Origin: Rutidosis leptorrhynchoides
Lineage: Eukaryota > Streptophyta > Magnoliopsida > Asterales > Asteraceae
Direction: 5' to 3'
Length of the DNA stretch: 64,000 nt
Assembly (NCBI RefSeq): GCF_046630445.1
Contig: NC_092340.1
Location: 21,635,001-21,699,000, forward strand
Shown: positions 46,866-59,885 of the stretch, in pieces
How positions within the stretch are numbered: position 1 is the stretch's first letter
How the letters are laid out: every line of letters starts with the position of its first letter
Made by a program: the position numbers and the translations under genes
Notes under the pieces: generated by a model
The model's database searches: none
Told to the model about the DNA's origin: nothing
Seen by the model: only the letters and a program-made list of their open reading frames with translations

Positions 46866-48789
46866 CTATCTTATTCAAAGATTTAAACTTGTAATCACTA
46901 GAACATAGTTTAGTTAATTCTAAACTTGTCCGCAAACAAAGTTAATCCTTCTAACATAACTTTTAAAATCAATTAAACACATATTATATATCTATATGAT
47001 ATGCTAACTTAAGAATTTAAAACCTGGAAACACGAAGAACACCGTAAAACCGGACATACGCCGTCGTAGTGAAACCGGGGGCTGTTTTGGGTTAGAAAAA
47101 TAAAAGCTATCTTAATCTTTGAATTGGAAGTTTATTTTATGGAAAAATGATATTTCATATGAATATGATACTATATCCAAAAATCATGGTTAAACACAAA
47201 GTTGAAGTATGTTTTTCAAAATGGTCATCTAGATGTCATTTTTTCGACGGAAATGACTACCTCTTTAAAAAATGACTTGTAACCTGTATTTCCGACTATA
47301 AACTTATACTTTTTCTGTTTATTTTCATAAATTTCAGTTCATTATGAAACCATAGCAACTTGAATCACTCAAAATGGATTTGAAACGAAGAAATGACAGG
47401 TAAAACAAAATTGGATAAATTTGCTAGTTTTAGCTACGAAAATTTTGTAACAAATCTAGACTAACCATAACTTAACTAACTTATATTGTATTATACGTGT
47501 ATTTTAACATATATTATGTAATCTTGGGATACCATAGACATGTATACAATATTTTGACATATCATATCAACCCATATATATATATTATTTGGAACAACCA
47601 TAGACACTCTATATGCAGTAATGCTTGAGTTAGCTATACAGGGTTGAGGTTGATTCTAAAATAATATATATACTTTGAGTTGTGATCTAGCCTGAGACTT
47701 GTATACACTGGGTCGTGGATTGATTCGAGATAATATATATTGATTTATTTCTGTACATCTAACTGTGAACAACTAGTTGTAGATTACTAACGTTGGACCG
47801 CTAACTTAATAAACTTAAATCATTAAAACGTAATAAAAAATTTTGTGAATATATTTCGATCATACTTTGATATATATGTATATATTTGTTATAGGTTCGT
47901 GAATCGATCCGTGACCAAGTCTTAAATTTCCGACGAAGTAAAAAATCTTTGAAAGTGAGTTATAGTCCCATTTTTAAAATCTAATATTTTTGGGATGAGA
48001 ATACATGCAGTTTTATAAATATTTTAAAAAATAGACACAAGTATGCGAAACTACATTCTATGGTTGGATTATTAAACCGAATATCGCCCTTCAAGTCTGG
48101 TAACCTAAGAATTAGGGAAATGGCCCCTAATTGACGCGAATCCTAAAGATAGATCTATTGGGCCTAACAACCCCCATTCAGGTTATGGATGACTTTAGTA
48201 CTTCGAGATTATTATACAGACGAGAGGTTCTGTTTGGGGATATTCTATGCATTAAGTTAATGTCGGTTACCAGGTGTTCAACATATGAATGATTTTTATC
48301 TCTATGCAATTTGCGAAATGCCTGATATGAGATGTGTTTATAAAAATAAAAATCTTGTGGTCTATTATTATGATTGATAATTATATAGGTTAAACCTATA
48401 ACTCACCAATATTCTTATTGACGTTTTAAGCATGTTTATTCTCAGGTGATTGTTAAGAGCTTCCGCTGTTGCATACTAAATTAAGGACAAGATTTGGAGT
48501 CCATGCTTGTATGATATTGTCTAAAAACTGCATTCGAAAGTTTTCTTTGTTGTAACATAATATTTATTGTAAACCATTATGTAATGGTCGTGTGTAAGCG
48601 TGATATTTTAGATTATCATTACTTGATAACCCAGGTTATGTCCTTTAAACCTTTGTCGATAAAATAAAGGTTATGGTTTGTTTTAAAAACGAATGCAATC
48701 TTTGAAAAACGTCTCATATAGAGGTCAAAACCTTGCAACGAAATCAATTAATATGAAACGTTTATAATTATTATGAACAGGACGTTTCA
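45251..48789 (+). repeat. 3' LTR of Tekay-2 (3.5 kb)
   Basis: It begins TGTAGTGACCCG and ends GGACGTTTCA. It is uninterrupted apart from a TA microsatellite at 46772-46863. It contains the CTCACCAA ... TTATTCTCAGGT block at about 48400-48460. Confidence 0.9.
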
Positions 48790-48965
48790 TTATACCTCCT
48801 TTTGATACCGCCGGATGAGACACCGGAATCACGCCGCACTTCATTCGATAACCTTCGAACAAGTGAAGTCTTTCGACATCAAAAAATACTGGTGAGCTAT
48901 AATACGATCTTTATGTTACTAGCTTGGGAAACAAGAACAATTCTTTGGTTATGGCACCTACCTCC

Positions 48966-49334
48966 TTAGTTTAGAAGATAACGGGTCATTTGAGTTCGAC
49001 CCGACCCAATTAACCCCATCGCCCAAGCGATCCACTCGTACACAATATCATCCACCCGATTTAATTTTCCAATAAAGAATAAACCTACCGGTAGAACAAA
49101 CATGTGGATAACACCATCAAGGCAGCCGTGTGAGAATGCAATCACACCCTTGATCTTCCACATAACCACCTTAGCTTTCACCATTAGAACACCGACCACA
49201 TACGTGTGCACGTCTTTTGACAAACCCAATTTTCTATCCCGAGCCAACTCCCACTGTACGGATGTATCTTTAACAGTGACTCTCAAGAAAATCGCTTGTT
49301 CATCTTCCTTGGCCGATCGCAACAAGGTTGCCAT
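48966..49334 (-). other. Unrecognised frame in the copia interior
   Basis: A 122-codon minus-strand frame lies where copia integrase and RT would normally follow protease. It shows none of their motifs. It includes hydrophobic stretches (HMFVLPVGLFFIGK) but no clear domain. It could be unrelated DNA that replaced pol, or decayed coding sequence. No function is proposed. Confidence 0.25.
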
Positions 49335-49496
49335 TGGAGAAGATCTACCTGAAGTAACAAAGACTCTAGTATACCAAATTCGACTCGAATTTCCACTAGC
49401 TTTAACTTCCTTCGAGCTCCCACTCTAACAAGACCTCTCAACAATACCGAAAAGCATTAGCACGCTAGGACTTTTAACACCCACAAAATCACCTAG

Positions 49497-50617
49497 TCAT
49501 TCCTCCTTAGGAACTTCAACCATATACATGGTTCCCTTTTTAAACCCGCGAGCGACAATATAATCTCCCTTAAACACTACCCACTTTTGATCTCCAAATA
49601 GGACATGACAAATATCGTCATCTAATTGCCCAACCGAGATCAACCGACTTTTGAGCTTTAGAACGAATCGCACATCCCTCAAGATCTAAGCATAATTCAA
49701 GTATCTAACCACGAGATCACCAATACCCGCAATATGAAGTGTACTCCCATTCGCAACTTGAACCTTACAAGAGTATACTTTAAAGTTTACCATCTCGTTC
49801 ATGTATGGGGTAACATGATACGAGGCACCTGAATCTAAAACCCAAGATCCGTCAAGAACCTCTTTTTGGCACATCAACGCATCCTCGATCACCATAGTCG
49901 ATACGCTCCCACCCGACTTTAAACTAGGGCACTTCGACTTATAGTGACCAACTTGTTGACAATTCCAACACACCACATTCTTGCTCCTTGATGGACTCCT
50001 TGACCTAGCTCTTCCCCGACTAACACTTAGAACCGAACCCGAACTCCCATTCGAATCTTTCCTATGAATACCTTTGCTAAGAATCAAATCCCGGATTCCT
50101 TCAAAAGTTAACTTAGTAGTTTCGGATGAACCACTAACCATCATCACCGTACCGGCCCAACTATCGGGTAATGAAGATAGCAAAAACAATGCTTGTAGCA
50201 CATCATCGAATTTAATATCAACCGATTTCAACCGGGTCAAAATTAAATTAAATTCGTTCCAAGATCCGCCACCGAAGAACTCTCCTTCATCCTAGCATTC
50301 ACCAATTGTCTTATCAAGAAGACCTTGTTCAAAGCGGATGACTTTTCATACATGTTAGATAAAGCCGCAAGCAATCCCGCCATTGTGGTTTCACCCACGA
50401 TGTTGTAAACAACGTTCTTGGTCAGAGAAAGTAGAACAACTCCTAGGGCTTGCATATCCAACAATTCTCACTCGCCTTGATCCATTCCTTCCGGCTTAAC
50501 ACCGATTAATGGTTGGTAAAGCTTCTTTTTATAGAGTAGATCTTCAATTTGCATCTTCCAAAAGCTAAAATCGGTCCCATCAAACCGATCTATCTTCACA
50601 TCATTTTCATCTGCCAT
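49497..50617 (-). pseudogene. Copia gag/protease-region remnant
   Basis: From ATG at 50617 (MADENDVKIDRFDG) the frame follows copia Gag (FSFWKMQIEDLLYKK, then ALSNMYEKSSALNKVFLIRQL). It is broken by a TGA near 50465 (Trp position), a frameshift near 50260 and a further stop near 49684. The second segment has the zinc knuckle CWNCQQVGHYKSKC and the protease motif WVLDSGASYHVTP. The last piece has the conserved LISVGQLDDD stretch that follows protease. Integrase is absent. Copia normally continues with integrase, RT and RNase H, so this is a deletion derivative. Confidence 0.85.
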
Positions 50618-50643
50618 TGTTCCTGAAAATACTCGTAACCCGA

Positions 50644-50656
50644 GCTCTTGATACCA
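50644..50656 (-). other. Primer-binding site of the copia element
   Basis: Minus-strand TGGTATCAAGAGC lies 2 bases inside the LTR end TAACA. It is the initiator tRNA-Met type usual for plant copia elements. Confidence 0.8.
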
Positions 50657-50658
50657 CT

Positions 50659-51215
50659 TGTTAGGAATATTAGTGAGCCCCAACAAGAACTTGATAACCC
50701 CAAGTTGTCAAACCCACGAACAATAAACAAATAATTCAAGTGAACAAAGAAAATAAATTGCAAGAACGAAAATAACACGGGAATATAACGTGGTTATATC
50801 CAATATTGCTATTGGTTTAATCCACGACCCACCAAAGAGTATTCTTATTATTGAACTTTGTGGGTACAATTTACAGGGTTACATATTTGGTTATTTATAG
50901 GAGAAAACAATAGCTTAAGGAGCAAGCTAGAAAATTCTAGATCCATGAATCCAAGTTCTAGTTAATTATATACTTCCCTAAAACAATTCGTGAATACAAA
51001 TAAACCCATGGCTGTAAATGATTCTCACTCTCACGTTTGGTGAGATTAATGTCACCAATGGTGACATTCATGTTTCCATAAAAAACCAATTTATGCTCGA
51101 TCCTAGTTGTCACGTGGTGACATATTGTCTCACGTATGAAACATGCCACAATTCTTTTCTGTTTCACCAGCCTTTTCATTTATTTGTTTTGTTTAATCCT
51201 ACTTCAACTCCAACA
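50659..51215 (-). repeat. 5' LTR of the copia element
   Basis: The plus-strand ends read TGTTAGGAATATT and CTCCAACA. The 557-bp LTR matches 31147-31725 in the same orientation. Confidence 0.9.
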
Positions 51216-51220
51216 TTTTA

Positions 51221-52744
51221 CTCGCAAGTGCAAACCCAACGTAGTTGTTGTTAGGAGGTTTAATTTCTGTGCGAACCCATAAACATATCAGGTGTAGTGG
51301 TTGTGGTTGTGGTTGCAAACCAAAGTCGCATATCGGATATAAGAAAAAACTAATGTCTACATTTACGTATAGGGAATCTTAATTTATTCTACTACCAACT
51401 AGTTTTAGATACTACCAATTGGTGTTCGATCCTCGTCAGTGATTTCAAATACCCGTTTTTATTTTAAAAAAGAAATACTACCAATTGATTTTAAAGCACT
51501 AACTAAGAAACTCGTGGTTTTACATGTACAACATGTTGTTAGGCTAAAGCAATCCAATAAATTGTACGAAGTATTAGAAATTTAGAACTGATGTGTCTAT
51601 ATCTTGCATACAAGAATTATGTATTTAGCTTCAAAGGGGTATCCGTTCTAATTTTTCTTTTTTCTTTTTTCTTTTTTTTTTAAAAAAAAAAATTAGCGAA
51701 GAAACTTCTCTATGACAAGCATATTGATTTTCTCATTTAGGGTAAAACTTTGGGTAATAAAGCTATATAGACACATGTGCATAGATTGATCATGAACTAT
51801 AAGACGTATGATGAAACTACATCGCTAATCGAATATATTGTTTGTCATGTATTAGCCAATAGCCCTTCGAATCTTCAACTGGTTTTAAAATACATATATC
51901 GTAGGACCCTAATTAATACCAACTCGTTTGCATTAATTGGCCTTTCACATGCTTTCATTTATTTTTCATGCCCTTTCATTAAAATATACTCCACTCGTAG
52001 CTTAGCTTTTACTTGAAACTAATATTTTGAATACCTAAAACCTAATACTAACATCCTTAACTTAATAGTAGTATGTAATATGTAATGGAGACTGTGTAAA
52101 AGAATGATATGGATAAATCATAAATAAATTTATGTTTAAATGCAAAACTAAAGATTAATTATTTGGCTGCTCATTAGATTATCGGCTCCAACGGTTGACA
52201 TCATGAATCATACGTTAACAGTTAACCGATCTAGAATTTGATATTAGTGTTTTAAATATAACGTAATGAGAAGGACCCGGGTTTATAGTTATAAAAAACC
52301 TTGTTATAATTTGAAAATTATAATTTTGTATATATATATATATTCTGCTGAGATATTTTACTTACGGGAAACAGACATCTTTCTTGGAGGCTAGAAATAG
52401 CAATTAATGAGCCTCGCGGGTTATGAAAAAAAACAATCAAGATGATTCTCTTTCAGTCGTAGTCTCATGTAGTTATGTCTTCGATCTAGTTGTCCATACT
52501 AATACTATAGTTGTTGAATAAACCATATATGGAGAATTGCTACCTTAGATCATCTAAAGTGATATGGGAGTGTTGGAGAGTGTTTGACGCTGATATAGCA
52601 AACGTGTTGGTAAACTGAAAATAATGTGGTGGCGTGTTGAATATTTTGTCAAAATATGATTGAAAATTAGGTGAAAATATGGTGTACACTTGTAAGTTTT
52701 TAATTAATTTTTTAACGCCGATATCGACATCAGATACTCTCATT
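51221..52744. other. Intergenic sequence, no gene recognised
   Basis: AT-rich. Frames such as 51777-52016 have no recognisable features. Short homopolymers occur at about 51655-51690. Confidence 0.4.
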
Positions 52745-52970
52745 TGTCACTCACAAACGCGTTATGAGGAAACTCAAATTGCGACGATGTTGGCAGTACC
52801 ATCGATGGTTTAGAAACCCCCAAAGATATTCCCAAATCGCATTGATGTTGACAGTACCCTTAAAGTTTGGAAAACTCCCTACTTGGAATAGGAATCGAAG
52901 CTGAGTTGACAGTACCCCAAGTTGGATCACACCCCCATACCACTCAAGCCAAGCTTAAGTGGTCTCTTAT
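52745..52970 (-). repeat. SINE-like sequence with 60-bp tandem units
   Basis: On the minus strand TGGCTTGAGTGG (a good A box) is followed by CTTCGATTCC (B-box-like). The motif GGTACTGTCAAC or GGTACTGCCAAC then recurs three times at about 60-bp spacing, with CGATT/CGCAATT following in later units. No poly(A) tail or TSD was found, so the SINE label is tentative. Confidence 0.35.
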
Positions 52971-53716
52971 AAATTAATTACAAAATTAAAATGTCCAATA
53001 TAACTGCGTGTTGGGATTAAGGTGAAACAATATGTTGAATGTTATATCCGGTGTTAAAAGGATTTTAACACTGACTACAATTTTTAGAAGAGTGGTTTGA
53101 TGTTAAAATTGAAGTAAAAAATGTGATTAGTATTTTATTTTATTAATAAAATAAAAACAAAAGAAAAACTACAAAGAAAAAGTTAACTCCAGATTAGCTT
53201 ATATTATATTAAGAGCTTAACTCGATTTTTTTAACATCGATTAATAACTTCGTCTACAAATCGTTAACTTTGACTTCTCACTTTAAAGTCCATTAATTCC
53301 GGCCTTTCAAACATAGGTCCCAACTTTCTTAGAATTTGTGAACTTGTTTCATTATTCACTTATTACATACATCTATGTTATTTCCTTGATGTTAAGGCCT
53401 TTTGAGATCTCAGGGCGAAGCTGAATGTCGTTGTTGCAAATTCACTTTGTCATGTTTAGTGGCGTGTGTTTATATTGTCTCAACGTCTTCGATTTTGGTG
53501 TTACGCTTCTTATTTTTGTGTGTAGGTGTACGGCGGGACCGCTTTCTGTAGTTTATAGAGCTTATAACGGGTATTAGGGCTACCCTCTGATCTCTTCAGA
53601 TTGTCACAGATTTTGCCATCAACTGCAAGTTGACTAATTACTTATGTTGAATTTCGACTGGTGTGGTGCGAAGAGTTGAGTCAGAATTGTTTGTTGGTGT
53701 TTGTTTTAATGGTTTG
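52971..53716. other. Intergenic sequence, no gene recognised
   Basis: Moderately AT-rich. The stretch 53390-53700 is less so, with GGTGTACGGCGGGACC and similar runs, possibly old gene-derived or repeat sequence. Nothing firm. Confidence 0.35.
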
Positions 53717-56080
53717 TGTAGCGACTCGACAAAAACGTCATTGACGGCGCCGTCTACTTAGGTCCCGTTACGTGGTCATAAGTCTTTAAAACAACGTTTG
53801 ACCAAAAGCATGTCGCATTCATTTCAAATGTAAAGATTGTTTCAAAGTTTACAAGAATAGTTCAACCACAAGTTACGTTATAAGTACCAATGAAACCTAT
53901 GCGACACAATTTAAAAGTAGCCAAAAGACGCTCCATAAATGCATATATACTCGACATCCAATGCAAGTATCAAAATAATGAGCGGAAGCATGTATCACAT
54001 ATCGTTCAAAGACATGAGAAGAACATAGAAATCTGTCAACGAAAAAGTTGGTGAAATCATAGGTTTAAGTAAGTGAGTAAGTAAAATGAACCTCAAGATT
54101 TATAACATTTCAATAATAGTAAACCATTCCAAAAATTGTTATCACGAGCACCCAATTATCAAGGCTTAACTTTCCTTTCATAGAACCCCATCACAATAGT
54201 GTTAGAACATACATTGTTTCTCGAAAATATATATCATCCGAAGTAACGGTAGCGAACCGTCCGAATGAGGGTTTGTCAAACCCATATGGCCATACAACAT
54301 AAGTTCTCGCTTACACCCGACAAGTGTAACTAATGATAATCGAATTGAGGATTTTGTTCTAACTCGTATGTAGAATGTTTGTTTTCATACTTGTGTTCAC
54401 TTTGTAAAATGAAACGTTTATGTTTTCTCATCCCAAATGTAAGTTTAAAAGAGTAAAAGTGGGACTATGATCTCACCTTGAGTGCACGAGTAATAAAGTA
54501 CTTCACAAGTAAACGTCTGCAAGGACAATTGCTAGTCTTGACCTAAACAAGTAGGTTGTATCAATAACGGTAAACACGATTGGTCAAAGTGCTCAATTAG
54601 TCCTATGGCTCGTTACGACTCGATAAATATAGCATGTGAGTCAACTTATCAAGTTTCATGCAAGATACAAAGATAAAAGCATGTTAGAATGATTGCATAA
54701 GTATTTGGTTAAGTTTGGGCAAAAGTCAACTTTGGTCAAGTCAAAGTCAACGAAAAAGTCAACACGTTCGGGTCGGGTCCCGAACTATTTTTCTAAGTCT
54801 AATAATCATATATGAGCATGTTAGAACAAGTTTCATGTTAATCGGAGGTGCGTAGCATAGTTAGAATTAAACGAAAAATGACAATTTTGGACAGACCAAA
54901 ATGTTACGGCTGCAATGGCATGGGTTACGGCCGCAATGGCCTGGGTTACGGCCGCAATTTGGGTCCTCCAGGTGCTGAAATGCTGAATTTTTCCAAGTGT
55001 AGAGCCAAACTTCTTTCAAACATAAATCAAGAACCGAAAACACTCAAAACACGTATCTTATATCGTTGGAAAGGTAATTTAACAAGGAATACAACTAAAC
55101 ACTTTTCATCAAACAAAAACATCATTTACAATAATCGAATTCTCGTCGATTGATCATTTAAAGCTCGTTATCAAGGTTTCAAGTTCGTAAAACGCATAAG
55201 ATGATTCGGGAACTTACTACACACATATAATACGCCGTTTCGTAGGTAATCACGCATACAATACTATCAAACACTTACAAATAACATTGCAAAACATTTA
55301 ATGCATTAAAAGTTCATTTTACTTCTATCAAACCCTAATTCAAAATCACAAATTTAACAATTATGATTATGAAGCTTTTCCATGTCAACCTACATACCAA
55401 ATTGAAGCTAGTGATGCTAGTAACACATTTAATACATGCACTTTTAACATCTAACAATATTTAAGCAACCAAATCTCAAAATCAAACACACCCATTTCAA
55501 GATTAAGCTAGTTACATCAAAATGACAAGAACAAGCATATAAATCACATATTCATGTTAGACTTGAACCATAGACACTAATTAACACTTTTACAAGTTAA
55601 AAACATCAAGCACAACGAATCTAGTGTTTTTATAAAGTTACCCAAAATAGATGAAGTTGGTATGGAATTGAAGAGGAAGGTGCAAGGATTCCAAATATGT
55701 AGTTTGTTTTAGTTGATGCTTGCTAGATTCAAAATGGATGATGATTTAGTGAAATGGGTGTTTGAGAGTAAAAATGGAAGTAGTAGAGAAAGATGGGAGG
55801 TGATGAATGAAATGAATGGTGGTGGTGGATGTTGACTAGTCCAACTAGTCACATCTTTGATCAAATGATGAAATTAGTCCCTCGAGTTCGGATGCGGGTG
55901 CGTGAGTTAACCAAACAAATTATTTTAAAATACACGAGAGTAAACGGGAGATGTTGTAATCCAATAATGAAAATATTAAGAACGTTAGCTAACGGAGGAT
56001 ACGAATCTAGATACGAAAGATAATATATAAAAAAAAGACGGGCGTTAAAATAATTTAACGGAAAAATGCGGGATGTTACA
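53717..56080 (-). repeat. 3' LTR of the second gypsy family
   Basis: On the minus strand it starts TGTAACATCCCGC at 56080 and ends TCGAGTCGCTACA at 53717, a TG...CA LTR of 2,364 bp. It starts just after the pol remnant. It contains no gene; the frame at 54848-55153 sits on a GGGTTACGGCCGCAATGG-type repeat. Confidence 0.75.
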
Positions 56081-56089
56081 TTACCCATA

Positions 56090-56951
56090 CCTTAAAAGAA
56101 ATTTCGTCCCGAAATTTAGTTGGAAGTAGTAGTCGATGTCTCTTCCTCGATACCTTGTGTTTTCAATTCTACGAATAAGTGAAGGTACTCCCTTCTCGTT
56201 CGGTCTTGTCTCTCCCACGTAAACTCGGGTCCTCTTTTGGCATTCCAACGAATTTGGACAGTCGGGGTTTTACGTTGTCTTAAGGTTTGAGTTCGCGATC
56301 CATAATTTCAACCGATTCTCTTATGAAGTGAGGTTTGTCATTAATAGTAAGCTCATCTAAAAGGAATAATAAGTTCCTGTTCCACAGGACACTTCTCAAA
56401 GTTTGATACATGGAATGTAGGATAGACGGGAACCTAATTGAGTCGGAAGATCTAAACGGTAGGTGGCGGTTCTAATACACCCCAAGATTTTAAAAGGATC
56501 AATATTGTGGATATAACTTTCCTCGATTTCCCGAAACGGATTGCACCTTTCCAAGGTGCGGTTTTTTTTCTTTCAATATTACGCGGTTACTCACTTGGAA
56601 TTCGAGAGGTTTACATCTAACATCGGCATAGCTCTTTTGGTGACTACGGGCCATCTTGAGCCCTTCTCGGACTTGAACGATCTTAACGGTTATTTTCTAC
56701 ATGGGTTCGGATCCGGTGATTTGCTTGTCACCTACTTCAGTCCAACGAATAGGAGAGCAACATTTGCGGTCATATAAGGTTTCGAAAATTGTGGCGTTAA
56801 TACACGAGTGGTAACTAATATTGTAAGAGGAAATAACTAAAGGCAACAATACGAGTTTGTAACATGTCTTTTCGAGATTTGAATCGTACGTTTGCTTGGT
56901 CTGTCGGTTTGTGGATGATACGCGGTACTCATGTTTAAACGTGTTCCTAAG
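56090..56951 (-). pseudogene. C-terminal pol remnant of the second gypsy family
   Basis: The minus-strand translation, across several frameshifts, shows a chromovirus integrase tail and chromodomain-like end. Pieces readable include an IMDRE-type motif, then WNAKRGPEFTWER near 56235, paralleling the same region of Tekay-1 and Tekay-2. No intact frame remains. Tekay-3's LTR cuts it at 56952, with CTAAG (56947-56951) as the likely TSD copy. Confidence 0.7.
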
Positions 56952-59885
56952 TGTAGTGACCCGAACTTTTCCATGTTTATATATATTAATTGAGATTTAT
57001 ATTTACATGACAAAATGTTTCCAACGTGTTAAGCAATCAAACTTGTTAAGACTTGATTAAATGAAATAAGTTTCATATAGACAATTGATCACCCAAGTTG
57101 ACCGGCGATTCACGAACGTTACAAATTTGTAAAAACTATATGTTGTGGTATATATAGACATATATATATGGTTGACATGAGATTATGATGAGTAAGTATC
57201 TCACTAAGTATATTAACAATGTGTGATATACATAAGAAATGAGTTTACTAAGTTAAGAAACTCGAAATGATATATATAACGATTATCGTTATAACAACGT
57301 TTTACTAGGTACATATGAATCATATTAAGATATTGATACACTTGGTTAATTTTGTTAAATGATAATTAAATATATCATTAAGTGTATTAACAATGAACTA
57401 CATATGTAAAAATAAGACTACTAACTTAAAGATTTCGAAACGAGACATATATGTAACGATTATCGTTGTAACGACATTTAACTGTATATATATCATACTA
57501 AGATATATTATATATCATAATATCATGATAATGTAACAATTTAACATCTCATTTAATATAATAAACAATGGGTTAACAACATTTAACAAGATCGTTAACC
57601 TAAAAGTTTCAAAACAACATTTACATGTAACGACTAACGATGACTTAACGACTCAGTTAAAATGTATATACATGTAGTGTTTTAATATGTATTCATACAC
57701 TTTTGAAAGACTTCAAGACACTTATCAAAATACTTCTACTTAACAAAAATGCTTACAATTACATCCTCGTTCAGTTTCATCAACAATTCTACTCGTATGC
57801 ACCCGTATTCGTACTCATACAATACACAGCTTTTAGATGTATGTACTATTAGTATATACACTCCAATGATCAGCTCTTAGCAGCCCATGTGAGTTACCTA
57901 ACACATGTGGGAATCATCATTTAGAAACTAGCATGAAATATCTCATAAAATTACAATAATATGAGTAATCATTCATGACTTATTTACATGAAAACAAAAT
58001 TACATATCCTTTATATCTAATCCATACACCAACGACCAAAAACACCTACAAACACTTTCATTCTTCAATTTTCTTCATCTAATTGATCTCTCTCAAGTTC
58101 CATCTTCAAGTTCTAAGTGTTCTTCATAAATTCCATAAGTATAGTTTCATAAAAATCAAGAATACTTCCAAGTTTGCAAGTCTACTTCCAAGCTTTTTAA
58201 TCCATTCCAAGTAATCATCTAAGATCAAGGAACCTTTGTTATTTACAGTAGGTTATCTTTCTAATTCAAGGTAATATTCATATTCAAACTTTGATTCAAT
58301 TTTTACAACTATAACAATCTTATTTCGAGTGAAAATCTTACTTGAACTGTTTTTGTGTCATGATTCTGTTTCAAGAACTTTTAAGCCATCCAAGGATCCT
58401 TTGAAGCTAGATCCATTTTCCTCATTTCCAGTAGTTTTATCCAGAAAACTTGAGGTAGTAATGATGTTCATAACATCATTCGATTCATACATATAAAGCT
58501 ATCTTATTCGAAGGTTTAAACTTGTAATCACTAGAACATAGTTTAGTTAATTCTAAACTTGTTCGCAAACAAAAGTTAATCCTTTTAACTTAACTTTTAA
58601 AATCAAATAAACACATTTTTTATATCTATATGATATGCTAACTTAATGATTTAAAACCTGGAAACACGATGAACACCATAAAATCTGATATACGCCGTCG
58701 TAGTGAAACCGGGGGCTGTTTTGGTTTGGATAATTAAAAACTATGATAAACTTTGATTTAAAAGTTGTTCTTATGGAAAAATGATTTTTCATATGAACAT
58801 GAAACTATATCCAAAAATCAAGGTTAAACTCAAAGTGGAATTATGTTTTCTAAAATGGTCATCTAGACGTCGTTCTTTCGACTGAAATGACTACCTTTAC
58901 AAAAATGACTTGTAACTTATATTTCTGACTATAAACCTATACTTTTTCTGTTTAGATTCATAAAATAGAGTTCAATATGAAACCATAGCAATTTGATTCA
59001 CTCAAAACGGATTTAAAATGAAGAAGTTATGGGTAAAACAAGATTTGATATTTTTGATCTTTTTAGCTACTGGAAATTGTTTAACAAATCTATACAAATC
59101 ATATCTTAGCTAACTTATATTGTATTATACATGTATTCTAATATATTATGTAATCTTGGGATACCATAGACACGTATACAAATGTTTTGACCAATCATAT
59201 CGATGCATGTATATATATTATTTGGAACAACCGTAGACACTCTATATGCAGTAATGTTGGAGTTAGCTATACATGGTTGAGGTTGATTCCAAAAATATAT
59301 ATACTTTGAGTTGTGATCTAGCCTGAGAGGTGTATACACTGGGTCGTAGATTGATTCAAGATAATATATATCAATTTATTTCTGTACATCTAACTGTGGA
59401 CAACTAGTTGTAGGTTACTAACGAGGACAACTGATTTAATACACTCAAATCTTTAAAACATAACAAAAATGGTTGTAATTATATTTTGATCATACTTTGA
59501 TATATATGTACATATTTGTATAGGTTCGTGAATCAATCCGTGGCCAAGTCTTATTTCCGAGGAAGAAAATATCTGTGAAAGTGAGTTATAGTCCCACTTT
59601 TAAAATCTAATATTTTTGGGATGAGAATACATGCAGGTTTTATAAATGATTTATAAAATAGACACAAGTACGTGAAACTACATTCTATGGTTGAATTATC
59701 GAAATCGAATATGCCCCTTTTTATTAAGTCTGGTAATCTAAGAATTAGGGAACAGACACCCTAATTGATGCGAATCCTAAAGATAGATCTATTGGGCCTA
59801 ACAAACCCCATCCAAAGTACCGGATGCTTTAGTACTTCGAAATTTATATCATATCCGAAGGGTGTCCCGGAATGATGGGGCTATT
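56952..59885 (+). repeat. Tekay-3 LTR, interrupted
   Basis: It starts TGTAGTGACCCGAAC and aligns with the LTRs of Tekay-1 and Tekay-2 to the point GGAATGATGGGG, where it is cut by the LTR at 59886. About 530 bp of its 3' end should lie beyond the window. Whether it is a solo LTR or the 5' LTR of a full element cannot be told. Confidence 0.88.

Larger units (their letters stand above)
53717..56951 (-). mobile_element. Decayed gypsy element of a second chromovirus family
   Basis: A minus-strand element with its 3' LTR at 53717-56080 and the 3' end of pol at 56090-56951. The rest of pol is displaced beyond the Tekay-3 LTR that inserted at 56952, and lies outside the window. Confidence 0.75.

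Noticed and set aside
54848..55153. 101-codon frame with Gly/Tyr/Asn repeats
   Set aside because: It comes from three tandem GGTTACGGCCGCAATGG-type units inside a gypsy LTR.
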